From Hyperoplus lanceolatus (lineage: Eukaryota > Chordata > Actinopteri > Uranoscopiformes > Ammodytidae): a stretch of 64,000 nucleotides of DNA. The notes below the pieces were generated by a model that saw nothing but the letters and a program-made list of their open reading frames with translations, ran no database searches and had not been told where the DNA came from. Made by a program: the position numbers and the translations under genes. The stretch lies in NCBI GenBank assembly GCA_026929865.2, contig CM049409.1:16133952-16197951 (forward strand). The letters run 5' to 3'. Positions 22,013-37,537 of the stretch are shown one piece after another; the stretch's first letter is position 1; each line of letters begins with the position of its first letter.

Positions 22013-24611
22013 AGGAATGGCTCGAGGATATGCAAATAGTGGTTATGGATGAAAGAAGAGGACAGAAGAACCGATTCCTTTATTGAGGGACTTGGAGGAC
22101 ATATCATATGAGCAGAGATGTATACGGAAACAACTACAGGTACATGATAATAACTTAGTCCAACGAGACAAGCCACAACCAGGCCATCTGTCATCTGCTC
22201 CGACTCCACACAACCCAAAACACTCTGTTCTTTCTGGCAACCATATGGCCGGTTCAGCCATCACTGATACAAAGTAAACCCTTTGATGCCCATGGGCCTT
22301 CAAATGGTGTACAATAACCATGGGTCAAAATGACCTGTATTCATTTCCAATGTTGCTTCATTCATGGCCACAGTTTACTATCAGTGTTATTGGTTTTTAG
22401 TGATGTGTGCTTTATTATTTAATTAAATAAATGTTTTTGTTTGGGCCAAATATATATAATTTGTATTTGTCACACGATACACTTATTGCTCAAAAATAAG
22501 TAGTAAATGATAGAGGAAAAAAGCAAGATATGTATGCATGAAATACCATACGGAAGGAATATGTTTTATTTCTGAACCACTTTATGCACGAGATGGGTGC
22601 TGAAATAAAATAAATATATATTTATAAAAAGAAAGGAACAATTTAAATAAGGTTTGTGATGATCAGAAGCTAGTTAATTGGGGAATACTTGATATAAAGA
22701 ATGATGACGTGGCAGACAGCAGCACTGACAATCAGCGGATGGGAAGCTGTGCTCGCACTCATCCGTCAGACAGAGGAACTGTTTCTCTGCCACAGCTTTT
22801 TCAAGCCCCCGGGCAAGGGTGTACAGGGGTCTGCTATTGATGACCTGGCCAACTTCATCAGATGACCCCCGCTTCACACTGCCTGCCTCTAGAGTGCAGA
22901 CTGGCAGGCTGGATTGTCAGAGACTTTACAAGGGAGTTTGAGAACAGATGTTCCTTGTATAGCCACAACTTTGGTGTTTCAATGGGCACTCACAAAGCCT
23001 CAAAAACTGCCACACCTGCAGGACTCAAACCCTCCTCATCACCTATAACCACAGCCATGAACTTAACGTAGGCAGTGTGATGACAAGATTGTCTTCTACC
23101 ATACAGTATGTTTATTATTTATATTTTCATATTTTATTTATATTAATTTTATTTATTTATTTCTGTAATTTTTCAAATGTTGCCATAAGATAGACCCATA
23201 ATAAAAACAAGTAGCAATTTGACATCAAGTATAAAACAAAGCATTCATACTCTCTTTTATAGAAACATCAGGGCTGGCCCGAGGCATAAGTGAACTAAGC
23301 GGTTACTCAGAACCCCCAAAGACTTTTTTTTCCTCTTTTTGTTGTGTTTGATATTAACCATATTAATCATATTATGCAAATGTAAATTATCATACAAATA
23401 ATAATTGAATCAGTTAATCTGGGAGATAATCCGAGGTTAACTGATCACGTCACGTTCACGTCCATGCACAGTTTATATATTCAGCCTTGTCTGTGGAAAA
23501 AAAGATAGCTGGACTGGAGTTCTTCTGCTTCGTTCCTCTCACTGCATTTAAATGCATTCATTATATTACAGAGAAATATGTCCCTTAAAAGATAAAGAGC
23601 ACCAAGCCCAACCCAAAGGGCCCTGCATAATATTCTATCGTATATTAAAATGTTGGAAAATCCATGTGTCTTCCTACAATAGCTTCTAATTCAGAATAAT
23701 TTGACACAGTGTCTCCAAACTCTTTGTTCACACAAAATTCCTCAGTTTTAGCCTCCTAAATTGTCCCTCAAAGTACACCAGATTCATGCATTTCACTCTA
23801 AAAAGGTAAAAAAAAAAAGGATTGGGATCTCGGCTACTATTTTCACCCAGCTGGACATTGGAGGCACAAGCAGAAAACACTGTGTGTGTGAATGACATTT
23901 AACAATAGCCAATCATTTGGGCAGCACTAACATTGGAGAGGGCCCCCTACTCAAATTCTGCTTAGGGCACCATGAAGGCTTGGGCTGGTTTTTGGATGGT
24001 GACCACCTTAAATCAAAGACATTTGACCTAAAATCCCCAAGTAATTCACAAGAAACACAAGGCTGGATTACAGTCTGAAAAACTAAAAATGCCTGAACAG
24101 CATTACCATACATGGAAACATGACAGAAACTACCCGGAAATTTGAACAAGTTCGGCTCGACCGGCTGCCATAGTTTTTAGTGCTCTGCACAGCCACCCCA
24201 GACGGTCAGCAGGGAACACGTCGAAATGCATGTACGTAATTATTTGATACTCAAGTATGGTTAAACATGACTATAAATCATTATAACAACGTTTATAGGT
24301 CATAAAAGTCGAAAAGTATCATAGGTCCTCTTTAAGGGGTCGGATCAGATCCCTGAGATGCTTTGTGGAATGAGCAACGAGTTAAGCTAGCCGGTGTTTT
24401 TATCTATGTCAACCTCTGTATGGCTTCAGTCTCACTTTACAGGGTTCACCCCTGTCTCAGCATGGACAAGACACCCAGGCACACACACAGACACTCAATG
24501 AAAGGCATATAAAAGCTGTATTGAGGGAAATGTACTGCCAGTCTATGTATTGTGCTTTGTGCATGTTTTTCTTCTTTTTATCATGTGTCTTAGCAGTGAT
24601 TTTGGTTTGTG

Positions 24612-24614
<3 letters not shown>
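22013..24614. other. No gene seen; possible MITE end near 24320
   Basis: AT-rich at 22390-22660 and 23100-23220. The word ATAGGTCCTCTTTAAG at 24322-24337 resembles a common teleost MITE terminus (its complement begins CTTAAAGAGGACCTAT), but the opposite end was not found. Confidence 0.45.

Positions 24615-24709
<95 letters not shown>
24615..24709. repeat. (GT)n microsatellite
   Basis: 95 bp of TG repeats, uninterrupted. Confidence 0.97.
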
Positions 24710-24710
<1 letters not shown>

Positions 24711-25724
24711 CCTGTGTTCAAGACCACTGTGTCCAAAGTATTGATTTTCAGCTAAGCAGTAGGCTATGATGGAAAGAAACTAAATCAGCACTGTTTCTTG
24801 GGTAATGACACACACTTCACATCAATAACCACTGTCAGCCCACAACCTGCTTTGGAAAGCTTTGGAATTGATTTTGCCGAAGACAACACTGACATGGCTA
24901 ATGGGTTATTAAAAGAGGCTAAGTCTGCTAAAACACACTGGAAAAAAACAGCTTTTACCGTGTCACACTGTCATTCACACGAACTGCTTAATATGAATCC
25001 CTCTATTGCAGAAATGACCATACTATATCTGTACTGTGCTCTGGTTGTGTGAAACTGGAGATCAGGGTGCTGGGGGGACATATGCCTCAGAGCCAATTTT
25101 ATGTTTAGAATATGTCTGGTCCTTTTATAGATTTTTGTTTTATTTGAAAGATTAATTAATAGTAATAATAATTAAGTACGTAATTATTAGTCTCCACCAT
25201 ACTTATTCTTACTTCTTCTTCTTCTTCTTCTTATTCTGATGCAAAAGTTTGAGCTGCTACTCCTCCCACACCGTTTCACTTAGAAACGCAAAAATTTCAC
25301 AGAACGTCCGTCCCTACCCCGAATCGTGTCATTGTACAGTTTTTTGAATTTCCGCTAGGGGGCGCTGTTATGCAGTCCCGACTGAAAGAACTTTGAGAGG
25401 CCACGCCCCGCACACCGTAACTCCGATTGACTTGAAATTTCTCACACAGGTGTAAGTTAGGGTGCTCTACAAAAAAGCCTCTGGGACCATAAAAATTCTT
25501 TAGGGAATATTTCCCGCTAATTAGCATAACGTGAAAAACAGCGTGTTATCCACAACTTTCTGCAATTTGACTGTATCAACACCAAATTTCTCGTGAAGCC
25601 CCGGGGGACTACAATAAACATACCCGTAAAAGATTAGTAGGACAACTTGAAAAACATGGCCGCCATTGACCAAAACGTTTACGCAGGGGCGGGTCTTAAT
25701 AACACGTTGGCCATAACTCCTTAA

Positions 25725-27329
25725 AGAGCAACTTGCAGGTTAGAGACCCCAGTTAAACAGCATATAGGAAAAAAATTCAACTACTCGATTTAAAAAAAAA
25801 TATTTAAAAATATACATCACAGTGGCTTCTGGAGCTATTTTTGTGCGAGAATTGTTCATCCGCATCTAAAAAAAAGGCAAGAGGCCGTGACGTCACGGGA
25901 GGGACTGCGGTCCATTCGAACAATAGAAATGAATGCGTTTTAGTGATATTTTGGACACTTGCAAAAATATATTCATGTGGATATGACGGGACACACACTT
26001 ATAATTGTGATCCGTATATGTCTAAGAGAACAGGACAAGTCAAGGATCAGAAAATAAAACTAAATAATAACAGAAATATGGACGGGAGTGATGGCCATGT
26101 TTACAGGCTGACTGTGACTTACTACTGAGCGTTAGCTAGGGATATGCTGTGTCCACGTCGCGGCCAGACTACCACACGCCTACACTGTGATCACGTTGTA
26201 AATGGTTGCTATTGTTTCAGCAGTAAGTGAACTAGTGTTGTGTAGGTTATCTAACACTGACAGGAGTAGCCTATTGATACCTGTTATGAAACTATAGTCT
26301 CGGACTAATTGTAACTCCACATGCTGCTGCTCTAACGTTACCGCACGGGAGAGAGAGCGGGCAGGCGAGCGAGCGAGAGAAAGAGAGCGAGTGATTTATC
26401 AGATTTGTTCTACAATAGGAATAAAAGCATTGAGGATCAAATTAAAGTAAATACAACATACAGTAAATTGATTATGACTATGGGTTATGACTTGTTAGCT
26501 AGTGGTTATGCTGCCAGCAATACATTATAACCACACGTTGCTTCTCTCACCATTGAAAGACTAACTTTGGAAGTTTAAAAACATTAGCAAACAAGACTTA
26601 CAGATCATAGTTTCTGTGGGATGAATTTCTGACGGCTCCGTGTCCGGTCGGCCCTAGCTGGGTCCTAGGTCTGTGTCCCACCGTGTGTCCGTGACCGTCA
26701 GTCCAGCTGCGGCTCGGGACAGAGTTTGTGAAGCAGCTCAGCTGTTTATTAAACCACGCAGGTGAGGTGTTGTATGGGTATCCCCTACTCAACTTCACCG
26801 TGTCGCATAATAAGCCTCCTGTCCTGTCTAAAATGATCACCGTGTGTTTCGTGAGGGAGGGAGGCGGCTGCGGCAGCGATGTAGTCCCGTCTCTTCACGT
26901 CTAAACACACCCGGTGACTACAGCTAGCTAGCGCGGCTTACAGTATGTAGGCTACTGTTACAGACACCGTGGACTACTTTTCCTCAAAGGCTGGAGTACA
27001 CAATACTTCTCCATTATTTTAAAAATGCAATGTAAAACTACAGAACAAAAAGGAACACACTAAATGACAACAGTTCAATTCACTACTACCTACTACTGTG
27101 CATTGGTTGAGGCTGTTAGGTTCGGTCAGATTCTCATGACTCCCTCCCGTGACGTATTCGAATGCTGTGAACTTTTTAGCAGCGTAGCTCAAAAACGCCA
27201 CTTTTCTCTCAGAATTTACATATTTGTGTTTTGAAAAACGTATAAAATCCTTCATAGTCTTTTTGAATGGGCATGTCCAGAGTAGGTTATGAATCAATCT
27301 CGTTTTTTTTTTTACCTGCAAGTTGCTCT
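25725..27329. mobile_element. TTAA-flanked DNA transposon, non-autonomous
   Basis: The left end AGAGCAACTTGCAGGT and right end ACCTGCAAGTTGCTCT are perfect 16-bp inverted repeats, flanked on both sides by TTAA (25721-25724, 27330-27333). The host repeat supplies the empty site: ACTCCTTAACCGTAGG is uninterrupted at 27465-27480 and 27605-27620. A subterminal inverted pair (GTGACGTCACGGGAGGGACT near 25888 and its imperfect mirror near 27137-27160) lies further in. The interior (26330-26960) is CpG-rich with many GAGC repeats and no transposase frame. A TTAA target fits piggyBac- or Kolobok-type elements; which one is not decided. Confidence 0.85.
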
Positions 27330-27330
27330 T

Positions 27331-27715
27331 TAACCGTAGGTCCTATCATCATCAAACTTGCTGGATATGTGCAGAAGTCATGCGGTAGCGTGTCCCTCGA
27401 AGCTTATCGTGATTAACCCATAGGGGGCGCCACAGGGGCGGGGCCTATCCACAAATTGGCCATAACTCCTTAACCGTAGGTCCTATCATCATCAAACTTG
27501 CTGGGTATGTGCAGAAGTCTTGTGGTAGCATGTCCCTCGAAGCTTATCGCGATTAACCCATAGGGGGCGCCACAGGGGCGGGGCCTATCCACAAATTGGC
27601 CATAACTCCTTAACCGTAGGTCCCATCATCATCAAACTTGCTGGGTATGTGCAGAAGTCATGTGGTAGCATGTCCCTCGAAGCTTATCGTGATTAACCCA
27701 TAGGGGGCGCCACAA
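27331..27715 (+). repeat. Tandem 140-bp repeat units
   Basis: Units start at 27331, 27471 and 27611 (TAACCGTAGGTCC...), exactly 140 bp apart, with only a few substitutions between copies. The third unit is cut short after GGGGGCGCCAC. A more diverged copy lies at 28163-28275. Confidence 0.92.
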
Positions 27716-28908
27716 AAGTCACCCGACTCCGATTGACTTGAAATTGATTACACATGTACAGCTCATGGTGCTCTACAATTTAGCTTCTCTGAATTTTTTT
27801 TTAATTTCCGCTAGGGGGCGCTGTTATTAATCCCCGACTGAAGAAATTTTGAGAGGCCGCGCCCCGCACACCGTGAGTCCGATTGACTTGAAATTTCTCA
27901 CACTGGTGTATTTTAGGGTGCTCTACAAAAAAGCCTCTTGGACCATAAGAGTCAACCTGGAAATACTTTCGTCTAATTAGAATAAACTGAAAAACAGGGT
28001 TTTATCCACAACTTTTTCAAGTGTTACTCTATCAACACCAAATGTCTCACGAAGCCCCGGGGGACTATGACGCACGTCTCCGAAAAATATTAGTAGGATA
28101 GCTTCAAAAACATGGCCGCCATTGACTAAAACGTTTACGCAGGGGCGGGGCTTAATAACACGTTGGCCATAACTCATTGACCATAGGTCCTATCATCATG
28201 AAACTTGCAGGACACGTGCGAAAGACATGTGGTAGCGTGTCCCTCTAAGCTTGTCGAGGTTAACCCGTAGGGGGCGCCGCAAATGCGAAAAACGTCATTC
28301 ACCGATGCAATGTTTGCCAGGCCACGCCCCTTTCCCCCTGACTCCGATTGACTCGTTATTTGTCAGACATGCACAGCTCGTGTCGCTCTACGATAAAGCC
28401 TCTCGGACCACGGGGGTCGGCCGTGATTTTTTTTCTTCCCCGATTTATACGGGCGGCCCGTACTTTCAAAATCTCCGCGGGATTTCTAGTTGTATATAGT
28501 ATTTATTGAAACAAGTTGTGCTTAACTGCCTGTATTTAGCTCTTCGTTTACCACAACAGCATTATGATAGGTGGGAAATTGGTATTTATTATGTATTTTT
28601 GCTTTTCCTTTCTTTATTTTTCCTTCAGTATTTAAGTGTGTTTAAGTTTAGTCACCACAGTTTAGGGATAGAGGTTTTGGGTTAAATGACCTCTTCAGGA
28701 GTTAGGGGAGCTTCGTCATCATGGATCATGGGTTCTGTGTACTATCCACTTCATTGATCCATCCATCTACCTCCTCCTAACACTGACTTTGTCCAATTAT
28801 AATCATACGGCCCTGAGATCCTCTAGAAAAATATTCCTTCACCTCCATCTCGTTTTCCCCGCTAAGCGACAAGATGCCTTTAGTACAGCAAAGCATGCTG
28901 AATGTTGC

Positions 28909-28909
<1 letters not shown>

Positions 28910-28973
<64 letters not shown>
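28910..28973. repeat. (AAT)n microsatellite at a LINE tail
   Basis: About 64 bp of AAT repeats directly at the 3' end of the minus-strand LINE that follows. Confidence 0.95.
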
Positions 28974-28975
<2 letters not shown>

Positions 28976-29480
28976 ATTTTATTTGTAAAGCACTTTTCAT
29001 AAAGTGATCTCAAAGTGCTACAGAAACCAGAAACAAAATAAACAAAAGACTAAGAGAAAAAAAAAATCAGACACGTTAAAATCAGCAGTATATAAAACAG
29101 CTAAAAGAGATTAAATTGCAGAGAGAGAATAAAAACAACTAGGGACGACCTAGGAAAGCCTGTCTAAACAAACAAGTTTTAAGCCCTTTTTTAAAGGTGA
29201 CCACAGAAGCAGAAGGCTCGGTCTCCCATGGTGCGGAGTCGTGTGCGGGGCTGATGGAGGAGGTTGGTACTTTGAGACCGAAGGTTACGGGTGGATGAGT
29301 GAGGGGTGAGGAGGTCTTTGAGGTATTGCGGGGCGTTGCTGTAGATGCAAAGGTGGGTGATGAGGGCAATTTTGTATTGGATTCTTGAGGTTATGGGGAG
29401 CCAATGGAGGTCTTGAAGAATGGGGGTGATGTGGTCGTATTTGCGGGTTTTCGTCAGAGTTTGGGCAGCACAAACCAACA
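28974..29480 (-). mobile_element. 5'-truncated L2-like LINE
   Basis: On the minus strand, residues such as ILQDLHWLPITSRIQYKIAL, YLKDLLTPH and RTRLRTMGDRAF match the conserved C-terminal end of L2-type LINE reverse transcriptase proteins. The reading then shifts frame into FKKGLKTCLFRQAF, the usual last segment. The box that normally lies between (LWNSLP-like) is missing, so the copy is dead. The 3' UTR ends in CTTTACAAATAAAATG followed by the ATT repeat. The 5' boundary near 29480 is where similarity stops. Confidence 0.8.
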
Positions 29481-29487
29481 CAAAATG

Positions 29488-30015
29488 CTTTTGCTCATAA
29501 TCCAATAATTTATCTTAACCACAGCAGTCTATTAATGCCTCGTTTTTAATAACACAACGGATAGGACGCTACTTGTACTTTTTTTCAAACGGTGAAACTA
29601 AAAGAAATGTTTTTATTGGTATTTTTGCCTGACTGGTGTATAGCTATTAGCTTTGGGACAAGCATCCAGCTTTTGCTCATAATAACCTATTTAGATTCTC
29701 CACAGCAGTCTGGCAATGCCTCGTTTTTAGCAAGACAAAGCATTATAAGTTAATAGTGTGGAAGTCAAACTTTGAAGCACATTTTTTCACTGATTTTAGT
29801 GATATTTTTAGCTGCTAGCTCCCGAGCTAGCTTCGGGAAAAGCATTGATCTTTTGCTCATAATAATTTATTTAGATTCCCCACAGCAGTCTGGCAATGCC
29901 TCGTTTTTAGCAAGACAAAGTATTGGAAGGTAATAGTGTAGAAGTAAAACTATGAAACTTAATAATTTAAGTGTTATTTTTAACCGTTAGCCCCCAAGTA
30001 GCTTTTTGCTGCATT
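29488..30015. repeat. Tandem ~180-bp repeat, three copies
   Basis: The word CTTTTGCTCATAAT starts copies at 29488, 29670 and 29850, a period of 182 and 180 bp. Each has CCACAGCAGTCT and AATGCCTCGTTTTTA in the same relative place, and a GCTAGCT-rich part near its end. Confidence 0.88.
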
Positions 30016-30037
30016 TTTATTGTGAACATGCCGTTTC

Positions 30038-31793
30038 CAGTACTCGAGTTGTAAAAAAAAATCAGGGGGGATGGTGGATTGGATTTAACATTTAGGGACA
30101 GATCAGTTGTGCTGATGACAGCTCATATGATGGGAGACCAACGGTGTACCCTTATGATTATTGTTTAAGCACAGATAGAGATAATTGTTATATTATATTC
30201 AGTGCTTGAAATGGGGGTGGGGGTAGTGCCAGTACTCCCTTATTGACATATTAGCAAATCAGTAAACCATTGTAATATTCTGAATATTTAGTGAAGATGC
30301 AAAGATTCAACAGCCTCTCCATTCAGGTGTTGTGCTGATACAAATAGGCCTAATAGGCTGGCAAAGCTATGCTACCCAAGAAGCAGAATTTGTTTGCCCT
30401 TGCAAGATCTTTGCGCTTGCTTTATGCCACAGTTACTGTACAGTCCCTGACAAAAGTCTTGTCGCCTACTTTTGTCCTGCCAAAATCTGACCTTTCTGTG
30501 TTCATTAAATTATCAATATTTCTGTATTGAAGCAAATTTATTTTAGTATATTAAACATAATTTGGGAGGGTTTTAGCTTTCATATGAGCCATTTTTTTTT
30601 AAACCAATGGATTAATTAAAAGTCAGTTTATAAGCTGTTGTGTCTACAAAATTGATAGGCGACAAGACTTTTGTCAGGGACTGTATGTAAGGTTTAGACA
30701 CATCAATATTGTATGGGGGGGTTTCCATGATAGCACTGCTAAGCTTTCCACATCAGTATACAAACCATCTGCCAACTTCTATGAAAAGCAGAAATATTTA
30801 ATTTTCAAATTTTCTTAAGAAATAATAGATAATTATGATGTCATTAACTCTCAATTAAAAATCCACTTCTGCTGTCAGAAACACTGATATTAAGGAATGT
30901 TCCAGACAAAACTAGTAAAATTGCAAGAGGGAAAAATCTAATTTATGTAAAAGAAATTAAAAAATAAAACCTGTAGAACGCAATATGCAATCGACTTTGA
31001 TTGTTCCTGTGAGAGATTTCATTCTTGCCGTTTTGTTTCCAAATGTTTGATGAATAAAAACAAAACGTTTTTATAAACATCACCCTTTAGTTATTTTTTT
31101 ATTTCGCCCCTTGCATCAACCTGAAAACATGTACAGTAGGCAGCCTGAGCCGATAGAAGAGAAGGCTTTGGGGGAGCGCTTGCTGAGGGGAAGAGGCAGT
31201 GACCCCGATGTTGCAGCAGCAGCATCGTTGGAGGCGGAAGCAGCACTAGGCTTGTTTACAGGCTTAAATAAGCGATACGCTAAACAAAAAGTTCTGTAAG
31301 TCGGTTTGGATAAAGTAGGAAGTGAATGAGCTTTTGCGCACAGCATTTAATATCCGAAAGAACAACGTGTGAGAAAAGTCGCCGAGTAGCCTACTAACTG
31401 CCTTTGCAAAGGGGAGACTGCGCTCTGTGGACGTGATTGACGGTTGACCACAGGAAAGCAGGTGGTGATGCGATGATTGATTTTGGAGGCGGGCTCTCGC
31501 CGTGCCCATCCAATCAGAAGCTACGAATGGTAATGGTATATTATATACACATTTTTTAATTGGCTGAACAAATGTAAATACATTTCCCCAACCCTGGCAA
31601 GCGCCAGAATCGAGTGCTGCGTATGCGCAGGTGTTACTAAATGTTGAAATAGTGGTGATATTTCTCCATTCATTGATAAAATAACAGGGGGGATGGGAAG
31701 GAGGATGGCCGATTTAGAAGGGGGATGCTTTTGCGATCTTTATTTCCAAGGGGGGATGCCATCCCCCCCCATACCCCCTCAACTCGAGTACTG
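30038..31793. mobile_element. hAT-like element with 8-bp target duplication
   Basis: The ends CAGTACTCGAGTTG and CAACTCGAGTACTG are inverted repeats, and the palindromic 8-bp word GCCGTTTC occurs directly outside both (30030-30037, 31794-31801). An 8-bp duplication and CAG...CTG ends are the hallmark of the hAT superfamily. A subterminal AGGGGGGATGG motif recurs at 30063 and 31685. The 1,756-bp interior encodes no recognisable transposase and hosts a TA-flanked MITE. Confidence 0.88.
30441..30683. mobile_element. TA-flanked MITE (Tc1/mariner-like) nested in hAT-like element
   Basis: The ends CAGTCCCTGACAAAAGTCTT and its complement form inverted repeats of about 28 bp. TA flanks both sides (30439-30440, 30684-30685). 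CAGT termini and TA targets are typical of Tc1-like MITEs. The interior is AT-rich and noncoding. Confidence 0.85.
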
Positions 31794-31801
31794 GCCGTTT
31801 C

Positions 31802-35421
<3,620 letters not shown>

Positions 35422-35564
35422 CGTGCATGCATGGGATAGGGACAGGGACAATACAATGGTCGATGGATGACTGATGAAAAAAGGATGGGAAATAGGAAAG
35501 ATTAGAGATGGAGAGCAGAGGAAGGTTTGCAGGATTTGCTCTAAGTGGGTCATGTAACGGTATG

Positions 35565-36130
35565 GATTGACGGGGGGGTGATGGGCAGGTGTGTGTGTGT
35601 GGGGGGGGGGGGGCAGGTGGGGGGGAAATTGAAGTGACAGGTTTCATGGCTATAAGAGACTGGTTATAGGAAGGAGGAGATAGGTTGATAGAACAGGACT
35701 TGAGGGGTGAAACCTGAGGAGAGTAGACGGAAAGGTGACAGACATACTTGGGGGCGAAGGAGAGGGAGGGAGGGAGGGAGGGAGGGAGGGAGGGAATGAC
35801 AGAACGGGGCTACAGGGGGCGTCGCTGCAAGAGGTTGACACAGAGGAGGGAGCCGAGGTGGAAGGGGATGTATAGAAGAGGAAGAGTAGCAGGTGGGAGG
35901 CTTACAGCAGGTCAGGAGAAAAGGTTGCAGAAAAAGGTCAGGGAGGGGGAGACTGCAAGCAGTGACAGAGAGAGAGAGAGAGAGAGATGGAGGGGAAAAG
36001 AAAGAAGGGATGCTCCAGCTGTGACACCGTTCACCACCTGTGATCTCTGTTTCTCTGTCAGCTAGCAGGTGTGTTTTTGTGTATGTGTGTGTTGAAAAGC
36101 CGTTTCTCTCTCTCTCTCTCTCTCTCTGTC
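35565..36130. repeat. Low-complexity G-rich and GA/CT-rich tract
   Basis: Includes a 12-base G run (35601-35612), (GGGA)n at 35765-35795, (GA)n at 35967-35987 and (CT)n at about 36107-36127. Strand asymmetry is strong (purine-rich on +). Confidence 0.85.
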
Positions 36131-36888
36131 TGCTCTTGTGTGTGTGTGTGTTGGGGGGGTGGGCATCAGAGAGGAAGCCCTCCCAGGATGTGTGCCCTAT
36201 TGTATAGCGCTGGTGGTTTTTCAGGCAGTGCAGAGCTCGGAGGCCCTCTCCCAGAGTGAGGGGCCTCCAAAGCAACCTTTTTCACCAGGTCACCTGTCAG
36301 TCAGTGTTATCTCTTACAACTGACACTGAGAGGAAGAGAAATATACTGGGCTCCTTTTAAAGGGGGTGCTAGCACGATGCCTATAAAGTGTTGGTTTGTC
36401 TTTCTTGTTATTTCTGGAGCCCATTCGAAGCAAAACCGGACGTGTTTGGGTTATTTCATAAGTCTCAAAATGGGCAAGTACAAAACACTCTGACGGCTGA
36501 GAAAGAGATTTAAGTTTGCACAATTGGCATCTAGTATGAGGCCTTTTGTTTATTATTATTAGTAGTATTATTATTATCACACCATGAGCCAGGTTTGGCA
36601 GTGATGACTCTGGTAAATGGTTCATTTTGACCAGGTAACAAGGAAGCAGGTGTGGGTTTCTGGTAAGAACGGTGTATTAATAGAATAGAATCATTTCACG
36701 TGTACATGTATGGTACACTGTCAGTATTTGTAATGAGTTCAGTTCTCTTATGGCTGTGGGGTTGAAGTTGTTTTTCAGTCTGTATATGAGAGGGGTTTGG
36801 CTGCAGGCGCCACTCTGAGCACAGCATGAATCTCATACTGTCACTACTTCAGCCACAATTTAGTTTTTTCACTTGTCTGTTCCCATTC
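36131..36888. other. No gene seen
   Basis: No supportable exon. The part from 36690 to 36800 (CTCTTATGGCTGTGGGGTTG region) looks like a fragment of a common fish repeat, not classified. Confidence 0.4.
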
Positions 36889-36891
36889 TAA

Positions 36892-37259
36892 AGGCTGTTA
36901 CATACTCCGCGAGAAGAAAGAACAAAGTTCTCGGTGACAGAGCTGAGAGAAGTTCTTTCTGGTCTGACATTACATACTTCACGAGAACTCAACTGCCGAA
37001 CTCCTCACCGCGGCGCATTGTTACCATGGTAATTGACTCAGTAGCGCCAGCTGATTTCACTTCGCTTTCCTCATTGACTTCAGACTGACCAATCACACAA
37101 TAGTTCTCGGACAAGCTGCGAGAAGAAAGTTCGGCCCGGGTGATGTGTCGAGAACAAGCTGCGAGAACAGCTAAACAAGAGCTGAGAGAAGAACATTTCT
37201 TCTCGCAGCTCTGTCACCGAGAACTTTGTTCTTTCTTCTCGCGGAGTATGTAACAGCCT
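36892..37259. mobile_element. Harbinger-like MITE with 54-bp perfect TIRs
   Basis: The first 54 bases (from AGGCTGTTACATACTCCGCG to GACAGAGCTG) are repeated without a mismatch in inverted orientation at the right end. TAA lies directly outside both ends (36889-36891, 37260-37262), a 3-bp TWA target as in PIF/Harbinger elements. The 368-bp unit holds several more copies of GAGAAGAA-like words and no open frame of note. Confidence 0.88.
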
Positions 37260-37537
37260 TAACTCTCTTGTCATTTCAGACCCGGCCACTCCCCCCTGCT
37301 CTGCACTCCCTGTTGATTACTTTCACCTGGCCTAACCATACTCACCTGCTCCCCATCAGCTATTAGCCCCACAGTATATATACCGGTTCATTCCCTCAGT
37401 TCTCTGCCAGATTGTCTATCGTGTTACGTAGCTCTCCAGCCTATTCTGAATTATTGCCTGTTTTCCTGCCTGCCTGCCTGCCTGCTTGCGTTTTGACCCA
37501 CCCTTCTGACCTTGGACTACCCTTTTGCCTGCCCCCC

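Larger units (their letters stand above)
25190..28490 (+). repeat. Unclassified complex interspersed repeat
   Basis: GC-richer block opening near a (TTC)n run (25205-25232) and ending near GATTTCTAGTT at 28480-28490. It is built from recurring modules. The ~400-bp stretch 25345-25720 (landmarks TTTCCGCTAGGGGGCGCTGT, GAAGCCCCGGGGGACTA, AACATGGCCGCCATTGAC) recurs at 27802-28170. A 140-bp module recurs in tandem at 27331-27715 and once more at 28163-28275. No protein frame is present. Such GGGGCGC/'GGCCATAACTCC' repeats are widespread in fish genomes, but I cannot name the class. A separate TTAA-flanked element interrupts it at 25725-27329. Confidence 0.75.

Noticed and set aside
20865..22218. 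Minus-strand frames of 177-216 codons
   Set aside because: Built from CA arrays and purine/pyrimidine-biased tracts. They have no domain, no splice sites and biased composition only.
27331..27715. Possible CRISPR-like array
   Set aside because: Units are 140 bp and contiguous without unique spacers, in a fish genome. It is an ordinary tandem repeat.
28777..29013. Open frames rich in Tyr or Ile
   Set aside because: Translation of the (AAT)n repeat at the LINE tail.
31111..31299. Alanine/glutamate-rich 62-codon frame
   Set aside because: Lies inside the hAT-like element 30038-31793. It is too short and has no zinc-finger or dimerisation motif of a transposase.
35664..36275. 203-codon minus-strand frame rich in Ser, Pro and Leu
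   Set aside because: Comes from GGGA, GA and CT tracts. No conserved motif and no splice context.
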